Counted from the first letter of the stretch, positions 7,503 through 14,969 are shown. The stretch is DNA of 16,978 nucleotides from an uncultured Colwellia sp. (GCA_913020705.1 CAJWBY010000099.1:1-16978), one strand, 5' to 3'. Numbers and translations: made by a program. The notes: generated from the sequence alone by a model not told the origin.

Positions 7503-9080
7503 ATGAGTAAAGACATTCATGATCACCGAATACTGATATTAGATTTTGGTTCTCAATACACACAACTAATCGCCCGTCGCGTTCGTGAAATAGGCGTTTA
7601 CTGTGAACTTTGGTCTTGGGATGTAACCGAGGAGCAAATTAAAGGTTTTAACCCAACAGGTATTATTTTAGCTGGCGGTCCTGAGTCAGTAACTGAAGAT
7701 AATTCACCAAGAGCGCCTGAATACGTTTATACCGCTGGTGTACCAGTATTAGGTATATGTTACGGCATGCAAACTATGGCAGAACAACTTGGTGGTGGCG
7801 TTGAAAGTTCGAGTCATAAAGAGTTTGGTTATGCAGCAGTTGAACTTATTGCTAAATCTGCGTTATTCAACAATGTGGAAGACAGTATTGGTGATAATGG
7901 TAATGCTTTACTTGACGTTTGGATGAGTCACGGTGATAAAGTTTCAGCTATCCCTGAAGGTTTTGTTAACGTTGCACAAACAGCAAGTTGTGCCTATGGC
8001 GCCATGGCCAACGAAGAGAAGAGATTCTACGGCGTGCAGTTCCACCCAGAAGTTACGCACACTAAACAAGGTTTACGTATATTAGAAAACTTTGTTATTG
8101 AAATTTGTCAGTGTGAAAAATTATGGACTTCAGCATCAATCATTGATGATGCTATCGCAAAAATGAAAGCTCAAATAGGTGACGACGAAGTCATCCTAGG
8201 TCTTTCTGGTGGTGTAGATTCATCAGTGGTTGCTATGTTATTACATCGTGCCATTGGCGATAAACTCACGTGTGTCTTTGTAGATAACGGATTGCTTCGT
8301 TTGAACGAAGGCGAACAAGTGATGGAAATGTTCGGTGATCATTTCGGATTAAACATCATTAAAATTGATGCTGAAGAAAGGTTCTTAAACCGATTAGCAG
8401 ATGAAAGTGAACCAGAAGCAAAACGTAAAATTATCGGAAATGTATTCATTGACGTTTTTGAAGAAGAATCTAACAAGCTTGATAATGCCAAATGGTTAGC
8501 ACAAGGTACAATTTACCCTGACGTGATTGAATCAGCGGCTTCAGCTACTGGCAAAGCGCATGTGATTAAATCGCATCATAACGTTGGCGGTTTACCTGAT
8601 TACATGAAATTAGGTTTAGTTGAACCATTACGTGAATTATTTAAAGATGAAGTACGTAAAATTGGCTTAGAGCTAGGTTTACCGTATGACATGCTTTACC
8701 GTCACCCGTTCCCTGGACCTGGTTTAGGTGTGCGTATTTTAGGTGAAGTGAAAAAAGAATATGCTGACTTATTACGTCGTGCCGATGCTATTTTTATTGA
8801 AGAATTGCACAACCATGATTTATACACAAAAGTAAGCCAAGCGTTTACCGTATTCTTACCGGTAAAATCAGTAGGAGTTATGGGTGATGCGCGTAAATAT
8901 GATTGGGTTGTATCATTGCGTTGTGTTGAAACCATCGACTTTATGACAGCGCGTTGGTCACACCTACCATATGATTTCTTGGGGTTAGTATCGAATCGTA
9001 TTATCAATGAAATTGATGGCATTTCTCGTGTAGTTTACGATATTTCAGGTAAGCCACCTGCGACGATTGAATGGGAATAA
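7503..9080 (+). CDS. guaA: GMP synthase (glutamine-hydrolysing)
   Basis: 525 residues, the same length as E. coli GuaA. The N-terminal class I glutamine amidotransferase domain holds the triad C86 (GICYGMQ), H181 and E183 (QFHPEVTHT). The ATP-pyrophosphatase domain has its P-loop SGGVDSS at 235-241, and the C-terminal dimerisation domain ends in [10 protein letters not shown], typical of the family. The enzyme converts XMP, ATP and glutamine to GMP, completing the pathway begun by GuaB. TAGGA (7491-7495) precedes ATG 7503 at good spacing. The gap to guaB is larger than in a tight guaBA operon and contains a strong stem-loop, so guaA may be expressed partly independently, although I found no convincing separate promoter. 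A strong terminator follows. Confidence 0.97.
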   Translation: MSKDIHDHRILILDFGSQYTQLIARRVREIGVYCELWSWDVTEEQIKGFNPTGIILAGGPESVTEDNSPRAPEYVYTAGVPVLGICYGMQTMAEQLGGGVESSSHKEFGYAAVELIAKSALFNNVEDSIGDNGNALLDVWMSHGDKVSAIPEGFVNVAQTASCAYGAMANEEKRFYGVQFHPEVTHTKQGLRILENFVIEICQCEKLWTSASIIDDAIAKMKAQIGDDEVILGLSGGVDSSVVAMLLHRAIGDKLTCVFVDNGLLRLNEGEQVMEMFGDHFGLNIIKIDAEERFLNRLADESEPEAKRKIIGNVFIDVFEEESNKLDNAKWLAQGTIYPDVIESAASATGKAHVIKSHHNVGGLPDYMKLGLVEPLRELFKDEVRKIGLELGLPYDMLYRHPFPGPGLGVRILGEVKKEYADLLRRADAIFIEELHNHDLYTKVSQAFTVFLPVKSVGVMGDARKYDWVVSLRCVETIDFMTARWSHLPYDFLGLVSNRIINEIDGISRVVYDISGKPPATIEWE

Positions 9081-9110
9081 ACACCCTCTTTATACATTGT
9101 AAATAATAAT

Positions 9111-9148
9111 AAACCTTAGCACTTTCAAAAATGCTAAGGTTTTTTTTT
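9111..9148 (+). terminator. Strong rho-independent terminator after guaA
   Basis: AAACCTTAGCA (9111-9121) pairs with TGCTAAGGTTT (9132-9142), and the stem runs into nine consecutive Ts (9140-9148). This ends the guaBA unit. Confidence 0.93.
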
Positions 9149-9566
9149 GACTTGAAATTAATAAACTCAAACATCATAAATAACAAACCCTTCCATTAAA
9201 ACATGATAGCAAGTCATACTGCTATCCGATTATTTTGACTTCAACATTGTCTTTAGTAGCGTTCTATTGATATCCCTCGCCACGCAATGATTACACAAAT
9301 TATACTTCTTTCTTAGTTTATCGCTATTTGTAGTGTTTTTTTGTCCAAATAAAAATAAGTGTAAGACATTATCATTTCATCATTTACTGTTGGATTGGCT
9401 CAATCGGTTTTCATTTAAAATTCGGTGATACCATCTATTTATCATCATAAATTTGGTTTATTTAACAATGTATATACAATCTGCAAGTTGTTGATTTTAT
9501 TCTTTGTTGTAAAATTATTGTGAATTAGTTCAATAAATATGAAAAAGATCGTTGATCGTTCTCTTT
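9149..9566 (+). other. AT-rich intergenic region, no gene seen
   Basis: No credible coding frame, tRNA or other RNA gene is visible in these roughly 420 bases between the guaA terminator and the TonB receptor promoter. Small structures: a stem GATAGCA (9205-9211) with TGCTATC (9220-9226), the 10-bp palindrome TGTATATACA (9469-9478), and AAAAAGA/TCTTTTT arms (9542-9548, 9562-9568) enclosing two tandem GATCGTT units (9547-9560). The length of this upstream region suggests regulation of the receptor gene rather than hidden coding content. Confidence 0.6.
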
Positions 9567-9595
9567 TTGTTCAATACACTCTCGTTAAATATATT
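9567..9595 (+). promoter_or_regulatory. Candidate promoter of the TonB-dependent receptor gene
   Basis: TTGTTC (9567-9572) and TATATT (9590-9595) are separated by 17 bases, a good sigma70-type arrangement, with transcription expected to start near 9602. A second, overlapping possibility is TTGATC (9552-9557) with TACACT (9575-9580), also 17 apart. The first places the -10 box inside the left arm of the large palindrome at 9581-9616. Confidence 0.5.
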
Positions 9596-9616
9596 GTATA
9601 CAGTATATTTAACGAG
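9581..9616 (+). promoter_or_regulatory. 36-bp near-perfect palindrome, candidate operator
   Basis: Left arm CTCGTTAAATATA (9581-9593) is the exact reverse complement of TATATTTAACGAG (9604-9616). The ten bases between, TTGTATACAG, contain the palindrome TGTATACA, so the whole 36 bases are symmetrical except for one pair (T9594/G9603). It covers the -10 box and expected start site of the receptor promoter, the usual place for a repressor site. The core loosely fits the TnGTnnACnA sites of FadR-type GntR regulators; that is a guess. As RNA it could also fold into a hairpin. Confidence 0.6.
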
Positions 9617-9628
9617 TTATAAAAATAA

Positions 9629-9643
9629 ACTGTTTCAAACAGT
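9629..9643 (+). promoter_or_regulatory. 15-bp palindrome in the receptor gene leader
   Basis: ACTGTTT and AAACAGT flank a single C, a perfect odd-length palindrome 39 bases before the start codon. A second small hairpin, ACGTGC-GAT-GCGCGT (9649-9663, with one G-U pair in RNA), lies between it and the ribosome binding site AGGGGA (9671-9676). Either could be a protein site or shape the mRNA leader. Confidence 0.4.
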
Positions 9644-9681
9644 AATTTACGTGCGATGCGCGTTTCATTAAGGGGATTAAT

Positions 9682-12600
9682 ATGAATAATAATAAAAGTG
9701 GTTTTCAGCCACAAAAGACATTAGCAGCTATTGCTGTTGGTGCAGCGTTAATGCTTTCTATGCCTTCAGCTATGGCCGCTGATAAAACAAGTGGAGTTTT
9801 GATTGGTCACGTAATTGTTGAGTCAGGGACTAAACTTTCTGATGTTCAAGTTACTCTAAAGCACCAAAGTAAAGGTTTAACACGAACAACTACCACAAAT
9901 GCTAAAGGTGACTTTAATGTAAAAGCTCTTCCTATTGGTAAATACACTGTTACCTTTAGCAAGAATGGTTATGAAACAATAGAAGAAAAAGAAGTTGTTG
10001 TTAAAGCCGGTAGTTCAGCAAAATATAATATTGCCATGTTTGAAACAGGCACGGAGCGAATAAGTGTTGTAGGCTCAAATATTAACATGGTGGATTTTGA
10101 AAGCTCAACGACACAGTTAATATTAACCGCTGACGATATAGCACGATTACCGGTTGGACAAAATCTTACGTCGGTTGCATTATTAGCTCCTGGCTCTTCT
10201 CTCGCAGCAGATCCTGATGCAGACTATGGTCGTGGCGCATCTTTTAATGGCTCATCGGTTGCTGAAAATGGCTTCTTCTTAAACGGTTTAAATATCACTG
10301 ATATCCGAAAAGGGCTAGGAAATATTGATCTTCCTTGGGAAGCAATAGCTCAAACAAATATCGTGACGGGCGGTGTTTCAGCGGAATACGGCCAATTCAT
10401 CGGTGGTGTGACTGATTTAGTCTCAAAGTCTGGTGATAATGAGTTTAAATTTGGTGTAACTGTTGATTATATTCCAAGCAGTATGGCATCTCAGTCCCCT
10501 GATACTTGGGGTTACAGTTTACAGTCTGATGATGAGGGTAATTATCCATTCGACCCAATTATGATAAGTAACAATGGCGATAGCAACTACGAAGAAACTC
10601 GCTACAATATTTATGCTAGTGGTGCCATTGTAGAAGATACGTTGTTCTTCTATGGAATTTTTAATCCTCAAGACATCAAAGATGAATATGCTAATGCAAA
10701 CGAAATTGACTCGAGACAATATACCAAAAAAGATAAACAAGCAGACTACTGGTTAGCTAAAGTTGACTGGTTCATTAATGATGAACATAACATTGGTTTT
10801 ACTGCACTCAATAACGAATGGGAACAATCTCGTTCAACACGTACAACCGGTGATGAAGTTTTTTCTGCTCCTAACAAGTCTACTTGGGGCGGCTCAATGT
10901 GGTCAGCAAATTACTCAGGTATTATAACTGACGAAATCACTATAAATGCAATTTATGGTGTTACTGAGCAGACTTCAGATTCTATTAACCCAACAGCAGA
11001 CCACTCACCTGTATGGGATAGACGTGATAACTGGGGATGGGAAAAAATTGGAAGCTGGGTAGGTGATTACAAGCAAGAGTTGCGCGATGACCAACGAACA
11101 CAATTTCGTTTAGATTTAGATTGGGAATTTGGTGATCATACTATTCGTTTTGGTTATAGCCAAGAAGTGGTTGAAACTAGTGATAATATTGCTTACGCGG
11201 GTGACGGCAAGACTTATGAATACCGTGTGATGAGTCAGGGAACTTTAGATTGGCTTAATGGCAAGAGAGCGGATATAGGTCAAGGTTTAATTACTGGGAT
11301 TTCAGCAGGTGATGATTATTACCGAGCACGTGAATACGACCGTGTCGGTACGGCTGAATCAACAAACACCGCTATTTATATTCAGGATACTTGGCGTGTT
11401 ACTGATGAGATAACATTAAATATTGGTCTACGTAATAGTGCATTCGAATCAAAAACGGGTGAAGGAGATGTTTACGCTGATATGGATAATCAGTGGGCAC
11501 CTCGTTTAGGCGCAATTTGGGATGTAAACGGAGACGGTACTACTAAAGTATCATTAAACTATGGTCGTTATTTTATGCCTATCTCTCCTAATACCAGTGT
11601 TCGAATGACATTAGGTGAAACTAACCAGTATGATTATGCTAAGTTTGATGAAATTGGGCAAGGCGGTTTACCAACAAATCCAGAATCAATGTACTTGCTT
11701 AACTACGGTGATGGTACGTTCACACAACCATATGAAACATTAGTTGATGCAGATCTCGACCCTATGTATAGCGATGAAATTTCTGTTGCTGTTACTCATG
11801 AATTAAATGAAAACTGGGTTGTAGGGGCTCGATACGTTTATCAAGATCTTATATCTTCGATTGAAGATACTAACATGAAGTTTGTATTAACCAAGTGGAT
11901 GGAAGAGAACCCTGAGGAAGCGGCTAAATTGGATCCTAATTGGGATATTAGTGGTTCGTGGGTAGGCTTTGTAATGAACCCAGGTTCTTCAGCTCATTTA
12001 TCCTACGACCAAGATGGTGATGGTTCTGTAAGTAGTGGGGAAGGTGTTACTTGGTCTGCTGATTATATTGGCTTGCCACAGGCCGAAAGAACTTATCAAG
12101 CACTTGAGTTTACTTTAGAAGGCAGACCAACTGAGCACTCGACTTTACAAGCTTCTTACACTTACTCTAGATCGGAAGGTAATACTGAGGGGTTAGTGAG
12201 TGGGACACATTCACAAGCTGATCCAGGCTGGTCTGGTTCATTTGATAGTCCTGAGTTTACGGATCACTCGAACGGTAGAACGTCTAATGACATTCCGCAT
12301 AAATTTAAAATATTTGGTACGTATGACATAACCGAGAACTTAAATGTTGGTTTAGTTTTACTCGCTCAACAAGGTCGTGCTCGTAATATTCTTGGTTATC
12401 ATCCAGAAGATGTTGGATCGTGTGCAGCAGATAAAAACATTACCTGGTGTGAAGATTGGGATCGTAATAACTTCTACACTGACGGTCAACCATCACCACG
12501 TGGTGCTGGCGGTCATGGGAATTGGATCACTAGCATAGACATGAGTGTTAATTACACTATTGATGTTGGTACTACTGGCAAAGTTAGATTGTCTGCTAAA

Positions 12601-12753
12601 GTATTTAATTTACTCGATGCTGATACTGCTGCAAGTTACAACGATATGACTGAGTTTGATAAAACCATTGGCTCGAATAATCCTAACTATGGGAATGCTA
12701 CAAGCTATCAAGCTCCGCGAAGCTTCTTACTAACTGCACGTTATGATTTTTAA
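9682..12753 (+). CDS. Oar-like TonB-dependent outer membrane receptor, substrate unknown
   Basis: 1023 residues. A signal peptide (residues 1-32, cleavage likely after PSAMA) is followed by a carboxypeptidase-regulatory-like beta-sandwich (about 36-118, with the typical TNAKGDFNVKALPIGKYTV stretch), a TonB-box-like ERISVVG (125-131), a plug domain (about 140-255, RLPVGQNLTSVALLAPG) and a long 22-strand type barrel ending in aromatic F (FLLTARYDF), the signal read by the BAM complex. This layout is that of Oar/OmpA-like TonB receptors common in marine Alteromonadales and Xanthomonads; such proteins import large substrates using TonB energy, but the substrate cannot be told. D776-E787 matches a canonical EF-hand calcium loop, and C914/C923 could form a disulfide in an external loop. 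No partner genes adjoin. AGGGGA 5 bases before ATG supports the start. Confidence 0.9.
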   Translation: MNNNKSGFQPQKTLAAIAVGAALMLSMPSAMAADKTSGVLIGHVIVESGTKLSDVQVTLKHQSKGLTRTTTTNAKGDFNVKALPIGKYTVTFSKNGYETIEEKEVVVKAGSSAKYNIAMFETGTERISVVGSNINMVDFESSTTQLILTADDIARLPVGQNLTSVALLAPGSSLAADPDADYGRGASFNGSSVAENGFFLNGLNITDIRKGLGNIDLPWEAIAQTNIVTGGVSAEYGQFIGGVTDLVSKSGDNEFKFGVTVDYIPSSMASQSPDTWGYSLQSDDEGNYPFDPIMISNNGDSNYEETRYNIYASGAIVEDTLFFYGIFNPQDIKDEYANANEIDSRQYTKKDKQADYWLAKVDWFINDEHNIGFTALNNEWEQSRSTRTTGDEVFSAPNKSTWGGSMWSANYSGIITDEITINAIYGVTEQTSDSINPTADHSPVWDRRDNWGWEKIGSWVGDYKQELRDDQRTQFRLDLDWEFGDHTIRFGYSQEVVETSDNIAYAGDGKTYEYRVMSQGTLDWLNGKRADIGQGLITGISAGDDYYRAREYDRVGTAESTNTAIYIQDTWRVTDEITLNIGLRNSAFESKTGEGDVYADMDNQWAPRLGAIWDVNGDGTTKVSLNYGRYFMPISPNTSVRMTLGETNQYDYAKFDEIGQGGLPTNPESMYLLNYGDGTFTQPYETLVDADLDPMYSDEISVAVTHELNENWVVGARYVYQDLISSIEDTNMKFVLTKWMEENPEEAAKLDPNWDISGSWVGFVMNPGSSAHLSYDQDGDGSVSSGEGVTWSADYIGLPQAERTYQALEFTLEGRPTEHSTLQASYTYSRSEGNTEGLVSGTHSQADPGWSGSFDSPEFTDHSNGRTSNDIPHKFKIFGTYDITENLNVGLVLLAQQGRARNILGYHPEDVGSCAADKNITWCEDWDRNNFYTDGQPSPRGAGGHGNWITSIDMSVNYTIDVGTTGKVRLSAKVFNLLDADTAASYNDMTEFDKTIGSNNPNYGNATSYQAPRSFLLTARYDF

Positions 12754-12785
12754 TATCAATTAAAGATACATTGTCATATATACAC

Positions 12786-12813
12786 AAAGCCACTTAAATC
12801 TAAGTGGCTTTTT
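12786..12813 (+). terminator. Rho-independent terminator after the TonB receptor gene
   Basis: AAAGCCACTTA (12786-12796) pairs perfectly with TAAGTGGCTTT (12801-12811) around AATC, with five Ts (12809-12813). Confidence 0.9.
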
Positions 12814-12888
12814 ACGTTCAGGGTGTACTGTATGTCGTGATGACAAGGATGACAAGGATGACAAGGATGACAAGGATGACAAGGAACG
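12809..12888 (+). repeat. Degenerate interspersed element (copy A), with internal tandem expansion
   Basis: From the terminator T-run onwards, TTTTTACGTTCAGG and the next 26 bases can be aligned without gaps to 14845-14884 at roughly three identities in four. GATGACAAGGAACG (12875-12888) matches GATGGCAAGGAACG (14935-14948) at 13 of 14. The central stem-loop of copy B is missing here, and the space is taken by 9-bp tandem units. Both copies sit directly behind a terminator hairpin. Confidence 0.5.
12839..12883 (+). repeat. Five perfect tandem copies of GATGACAAG
   Basis: The 9-bp unit begins at 12839, 12848, 12857, 12866 and 12875 with no mismatch. The unit length is a multiple of three, so one frame reads (Asp-Asp-Lys)5 and another (Met-Thr-Arg)n, but no supported gene contains it. 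Perfect identity suggests recent slippage, so copy number probably varies between strains. Confidence 0.9.
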
Positions 12889-13067
12889 TGCAGGGTTTAT
12901 ATGTCCTGGTGCCATTGATAGCAGTGAACAATTAAGGTTTTGGATTCAAAGTTTTGATGTTGAATTTGGTCATTTGTGGTTGAATAAAGAGAGGTCTTAC
13001 TGGCAATAGAATATTAATAGATCGTTTATTTGCTTAAAACGTTTTGATTGAAAAAATTGGTTTGTAT
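12889..13067 (+). other. Intergenic spacer between convergent units
   Basis: No gene is supported. A plus-strand frame continuous with the tandem repeat stays open to TAG at 13007-13009 but has no ATG, GTG or TTG with a ribosome binding site. The rest is AT-rich and runs up to the terminator of the minus-strand DUF481 gene. Confidence 0.5.
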
Positions 13068-13100
13068 AAAAAAAAGCCTTCAAGTTTAAAGTTGAAGGCT
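13068..13100 (-). terminator. Rho-independent terminator of the mscS-DUF481 unit
   Basis: On the minus strand AGCCTTCAA (13100-13092) pairs with TTGAAGGCT (13083-13075) and is followed by a run of Ts (13074-13068). It lies 26 bases beyond the DUF481 stop codon. Confidence 0.9.
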
Positions 13101-13126
13101 GAGTAAAATAATCAATCTAGATTAAT

Positions 13127-13912
13127 CTAGAAACTATAAACGAGTGTTATAGCTGTTTGAGTATTTGTATTTTCTTTTTCTTCTGCAACTTCAGTATTAT
13201 GGTCAACCTTAAAACTTATTTTAAGTTGTAACGTTGAAATTAGTTTAGTTGATAACGAGCTTTCTGCTTGGTAATTACTATTCTCGCCACTTTTAGTTGC
13301 ATGTTTTACAACTAATAGTTGTTTAAATTCAACATGTTCATTGATTTTTCGAGTGTATAAAGCTTGTGCTTGTATCATAAAAGCACCTTGAGTTTCAGTG
13401 TACTCGTTCTCGTTAGTATCTTTTAAACGGGCAACGTCACTTTTGTAACCCGGTCCTATGTCAGCATCAAACGTTCCATTTTTACTTTCAAACCAGCGAC
13501 GACCCCAACCAGCAGAAATAGAGGCTTGGCTTTCGAATCCGCCAAAACGATTATCTTCATATGATACGTTTCCGTAGACATAATTTGAGCGTTCTGTATC
13601 TATTGTATAGTTAGTTTGACCAACAATTTTCCACTTTTGATCAGTTGTTTCAGAGAACTTATTACCATTATCATCTTCGTCATCTGCTTTACGCGCAAGC
13701 AAGTCAAAACTAACAGAGCTACGCCATAAATCTTTTTCGTAATCTGCGTCAAAGCCAATTTTAATATCAGTACTTTTATTGTCACCTGACTTGAAAAGTG
13801 CACCTAATTCAGCAGACATTGTTAATGGATCTTTAGGAGCAGCCGCGTCTTCGGCAAAAGCATTAAGTGATAAGCCGGCTAATAGCGCAGCTGTTACTAA
13901 TTTATTGTTCAT
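13127..13912 (-). CDS. DUF481 / YdiY-like outer membrane beta-barrel protein
   Basis: 261 residues from the ATG at 13912. The frame is open further upstream to 13963, but only the 13912 start puts the signal peptide at the N-terminus (MNNKLVTAALLAGLSLNAFA, cleavage before EDAA, about residue 20), and AAGAGA stands just before it. The mature part is all beta-strand with the DUF481 hallmark NVSYEDNRFGGFESQASISAGWGRRW (shown in part), ending in YSF as outer-membrane barrels do. Relatives include E. coli YdiY and proteins named salt-induced outer membrane protein; their function is not settled. The start codon lies inside the end of mscS (11 bases shared), so the two are probably translationally coupled, and a shared role in osmotic or envelope stress is a reasonable inference. 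A terminator follows. Confidence 0.87.
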   Translation of the reverse strand: MNNKLVTAALLAGLSLNAFAEDAAAPKDPLTMSAELGALFKSGDNKSTDIKIGFDADYEKDLWRSSVSFDLLARKADDEDDNGNKFSETTDQKWKIVGQTNYTIDTERSNYVYGNVSYEDNRFGGFESQASISAGWGRRWFESKNGTFDADIGPGYKSDVARLKDTNENEYTETQGAFMIQAQALYTRKINEHVEFKQLLVVKHATKSGENSNYQAESSLSTKLISTLQLKISFKVDHNTEVAEEKENTNTQTAITLVYSF

Positions 13913-14732
13913 TTGGATTCTCTTGATTAACATGTACGGAAAGTTGTGGAAATGGGATTTCAATACCTGCTTTGTCTAATTCGATTTTAATTGTTTCTAA
14001 TAAATCAAAATGCACAGGCCAGTAATCTGATGTTTTTACCCATGGGCGTACGACAAAATTTACCGAACTATCGGCTAATTCACTCACACCAATGGTAATA
14101 GCTTGGTCTTTCAATACTAAAGCATGGCTACTAACCACGTCGTTTAGTATTTGTTTTGTAATTTTTAAATCAGCGTTATAGCCAACACCAATTACTAAAT
14201 CTATTCTTCTGGTCGGTTTAGCTGAATAATTAGTGATATTGCCATTGGTGATACCACCGTTTGGAATAATAACGGTTTTGTTATCGCCTGTTCTTAATTG
14301 TGTAGAAAACACATGAACTTCTTCAACAACACCTGCAGTACCTGCAATTTCTACAAAATCACCGGCTTTAAAAGGTTTTAATGAAATTAACAATATGCCT
14401 GAAGCAAAGTTAGATAATGAACCTTGTAAAGCTAAGCCTATAGCAAGACCAGCGGCACCAACAATCGCTACTAACGAAGTCGTGTTAAAGCCTAAGTGGG
14501 AAATAGCAGCGATAAAAGCAACGATGACTACTAGGCCATAAACAAGGCTAGCAATAAAAGAAATAACGGTATCATCGAATTTCTTATGAATCAGGATTTT
14601 TTTAGTGGCTGAGCTAATAAGTTTAGCGGCAAACTTACCAATGATAAAAATAGCTATCGCGATAACAAATTGGATTAACGTTGCTAGTAGCATAGATTGG
14701 TTTTCAGTAAACCAATTAATTATATTGTCCAT
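13902..14732 (-). CDS. mscS: Small-conductance mechanosensitive channel MscS
   Basis: 276 residues (E. coli 286). Membrane segments at about 14-36 and 56-78, then the pore helix TM3 (about 85-118) with the alternating small residues and GLALQGSLSN signature of MscS; L96 and L100 correspond to the pore-lining leucines L105 and L109 of E. coli, and G104 to the hinge glycine G113. The cytoplasmic cage follows, with the middle beta domain (PFKAGDFVEIAGTAGVVEEV), IPNGGI at 156-161, and a C-terminal alpha-beta domain. It forms a heptameric inner-membrane valve that opens under tension to release solutes during hypo-osmotic shock. AAGAG (14741-14745, minus strand) precedes the start. It follows fbaA, as in enterobacteria, but behind a terminator, so it has its own promoter; TATAAT on the minus strand at 14763-14768 is a candidate -10. 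Confidence 0.95.
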   Translation of the reverse strand: MDNIINWFTENQSMLLATLIQFVIAIAIFIIGKFAAKLISSATKKILIHKKFDDTVISFIASLVYGLVVIVAFIAAISHLGFNTTSLVAIVGAAGLAIGLALQGSLSNFASGILLISLKPFKAGDFVEIAGTAGVVEEVHVFSTQLRTGDNKTVIIPNGGITNGNITNYSAKPTRRIDLVIGVGYNADLKITKQILNDVVSSHALVLKDQAITIGVSELADSSVNFVVRPWVKTSDYWPVHFDLLETIKIELDKAGIEIPFPQLSVHVNQENPNEQ

Positions 14733-14762
14733 TTTTTATACTCTTTTATGAAATTGCGCATG

Positions 14763-14768
14763 ATTATA
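14763..14768 (-). promoter_or_regulatory. Possible -10 box of the mscS promoter
   Basis: The minus strand reads TATAAT about 30 bases before the mscS start codon. The -35 hexamer is weak (TTAGTC at 18 bases). A promoter is expected here because the fbaA terminator lies just upstream. Confidence 0.35.
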
Positions 14769-14825
14769 GTGAATTTGTCTATTAATGACTAATATTATTA
14801 TTAAATTTTTATAACGAAAACTTAT

Positions 14826-14849
14826 AAAAAAAGGGCCGAAGCCCTTTTT
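14826..14849 (-). terminator. UUCG-loop terminator downstream of fbaA
   Basis: On the minus strand AAAAAGGGC-TTCG-GCCC is followed by at least seven Ts: a GC stem capped by the very stable UUCG tetraloop. It lies about 120 bases beyond the fbaA stop, after the interspersed element. The As on the far side mean it could also act on the plus strand, but nothing needs stopping there. Confidence 0.88.
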
Positions 14850-14960
14850 ATGTTCAGGATGAACGTTATATCGTAATGCCATGGCCGTTCCTAGGCATCC
14901 ATGCCTTCGCGGCATTAATGCATCCATGCACGTCGATGGCAAGGAACGACGAATGTTCAA
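14850..14960 (-). repeat. Interspersed palindromic element (copy B) in the fbaA 3' region
   Basis: About 110 bases rich in nested inverted repeats: outer arms 14886-14899 and 14935-14948 (12 of 14 pairs, core CGTTCCT/AGGAACG), an inner hairpin ATGCC-TTCGC-GGCAT (14901-14915), a small GTTCA-GGA-TGAAC palindrome at one end (14852-14864), and the direct repeat GCATCCATGC (14895-14904 and 14920-14929). It lies between the fbaA stop and its terminator, so it would be transcribed as part of the fbaA mRNA. It resembles the short REP/MITE-like repeats scattered in Alteromonadales genomes; related copy A is at 12809-12888. Open frames across it are artefacts of the repeat. Confidence 0.6.
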
Positions 14961-14969
14961 GCGAAGAGT

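Noticed and set aside
9004..9186. 60-codon minus-strand frame across the guaA terminator
   Set aside because: It runs through the end of guaA and its terminator, with lysine/phenylalanine-rich AT-driven composition and no family likeness.
12839..12883. Tandem repeat as a CRISPR array
   Set aside because: Units are 9 bp and directly abutting, with no spacers and no cas genes.
13913..13963. 17-codon N-terminal extension of the DUF481 protein
   Set aside because: It lies inside mscS and would bury the signal peptide; the start at 13912 puts the signal peptide first and has an AAGAGA site before it.
14736..14960. 74-codon minus-strand frame and 65-codon plus-strand frame over the palindromic element
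   Set aside because: Both are products of the repeat sequence and run through a terminator or into fbaA; they have no family features.
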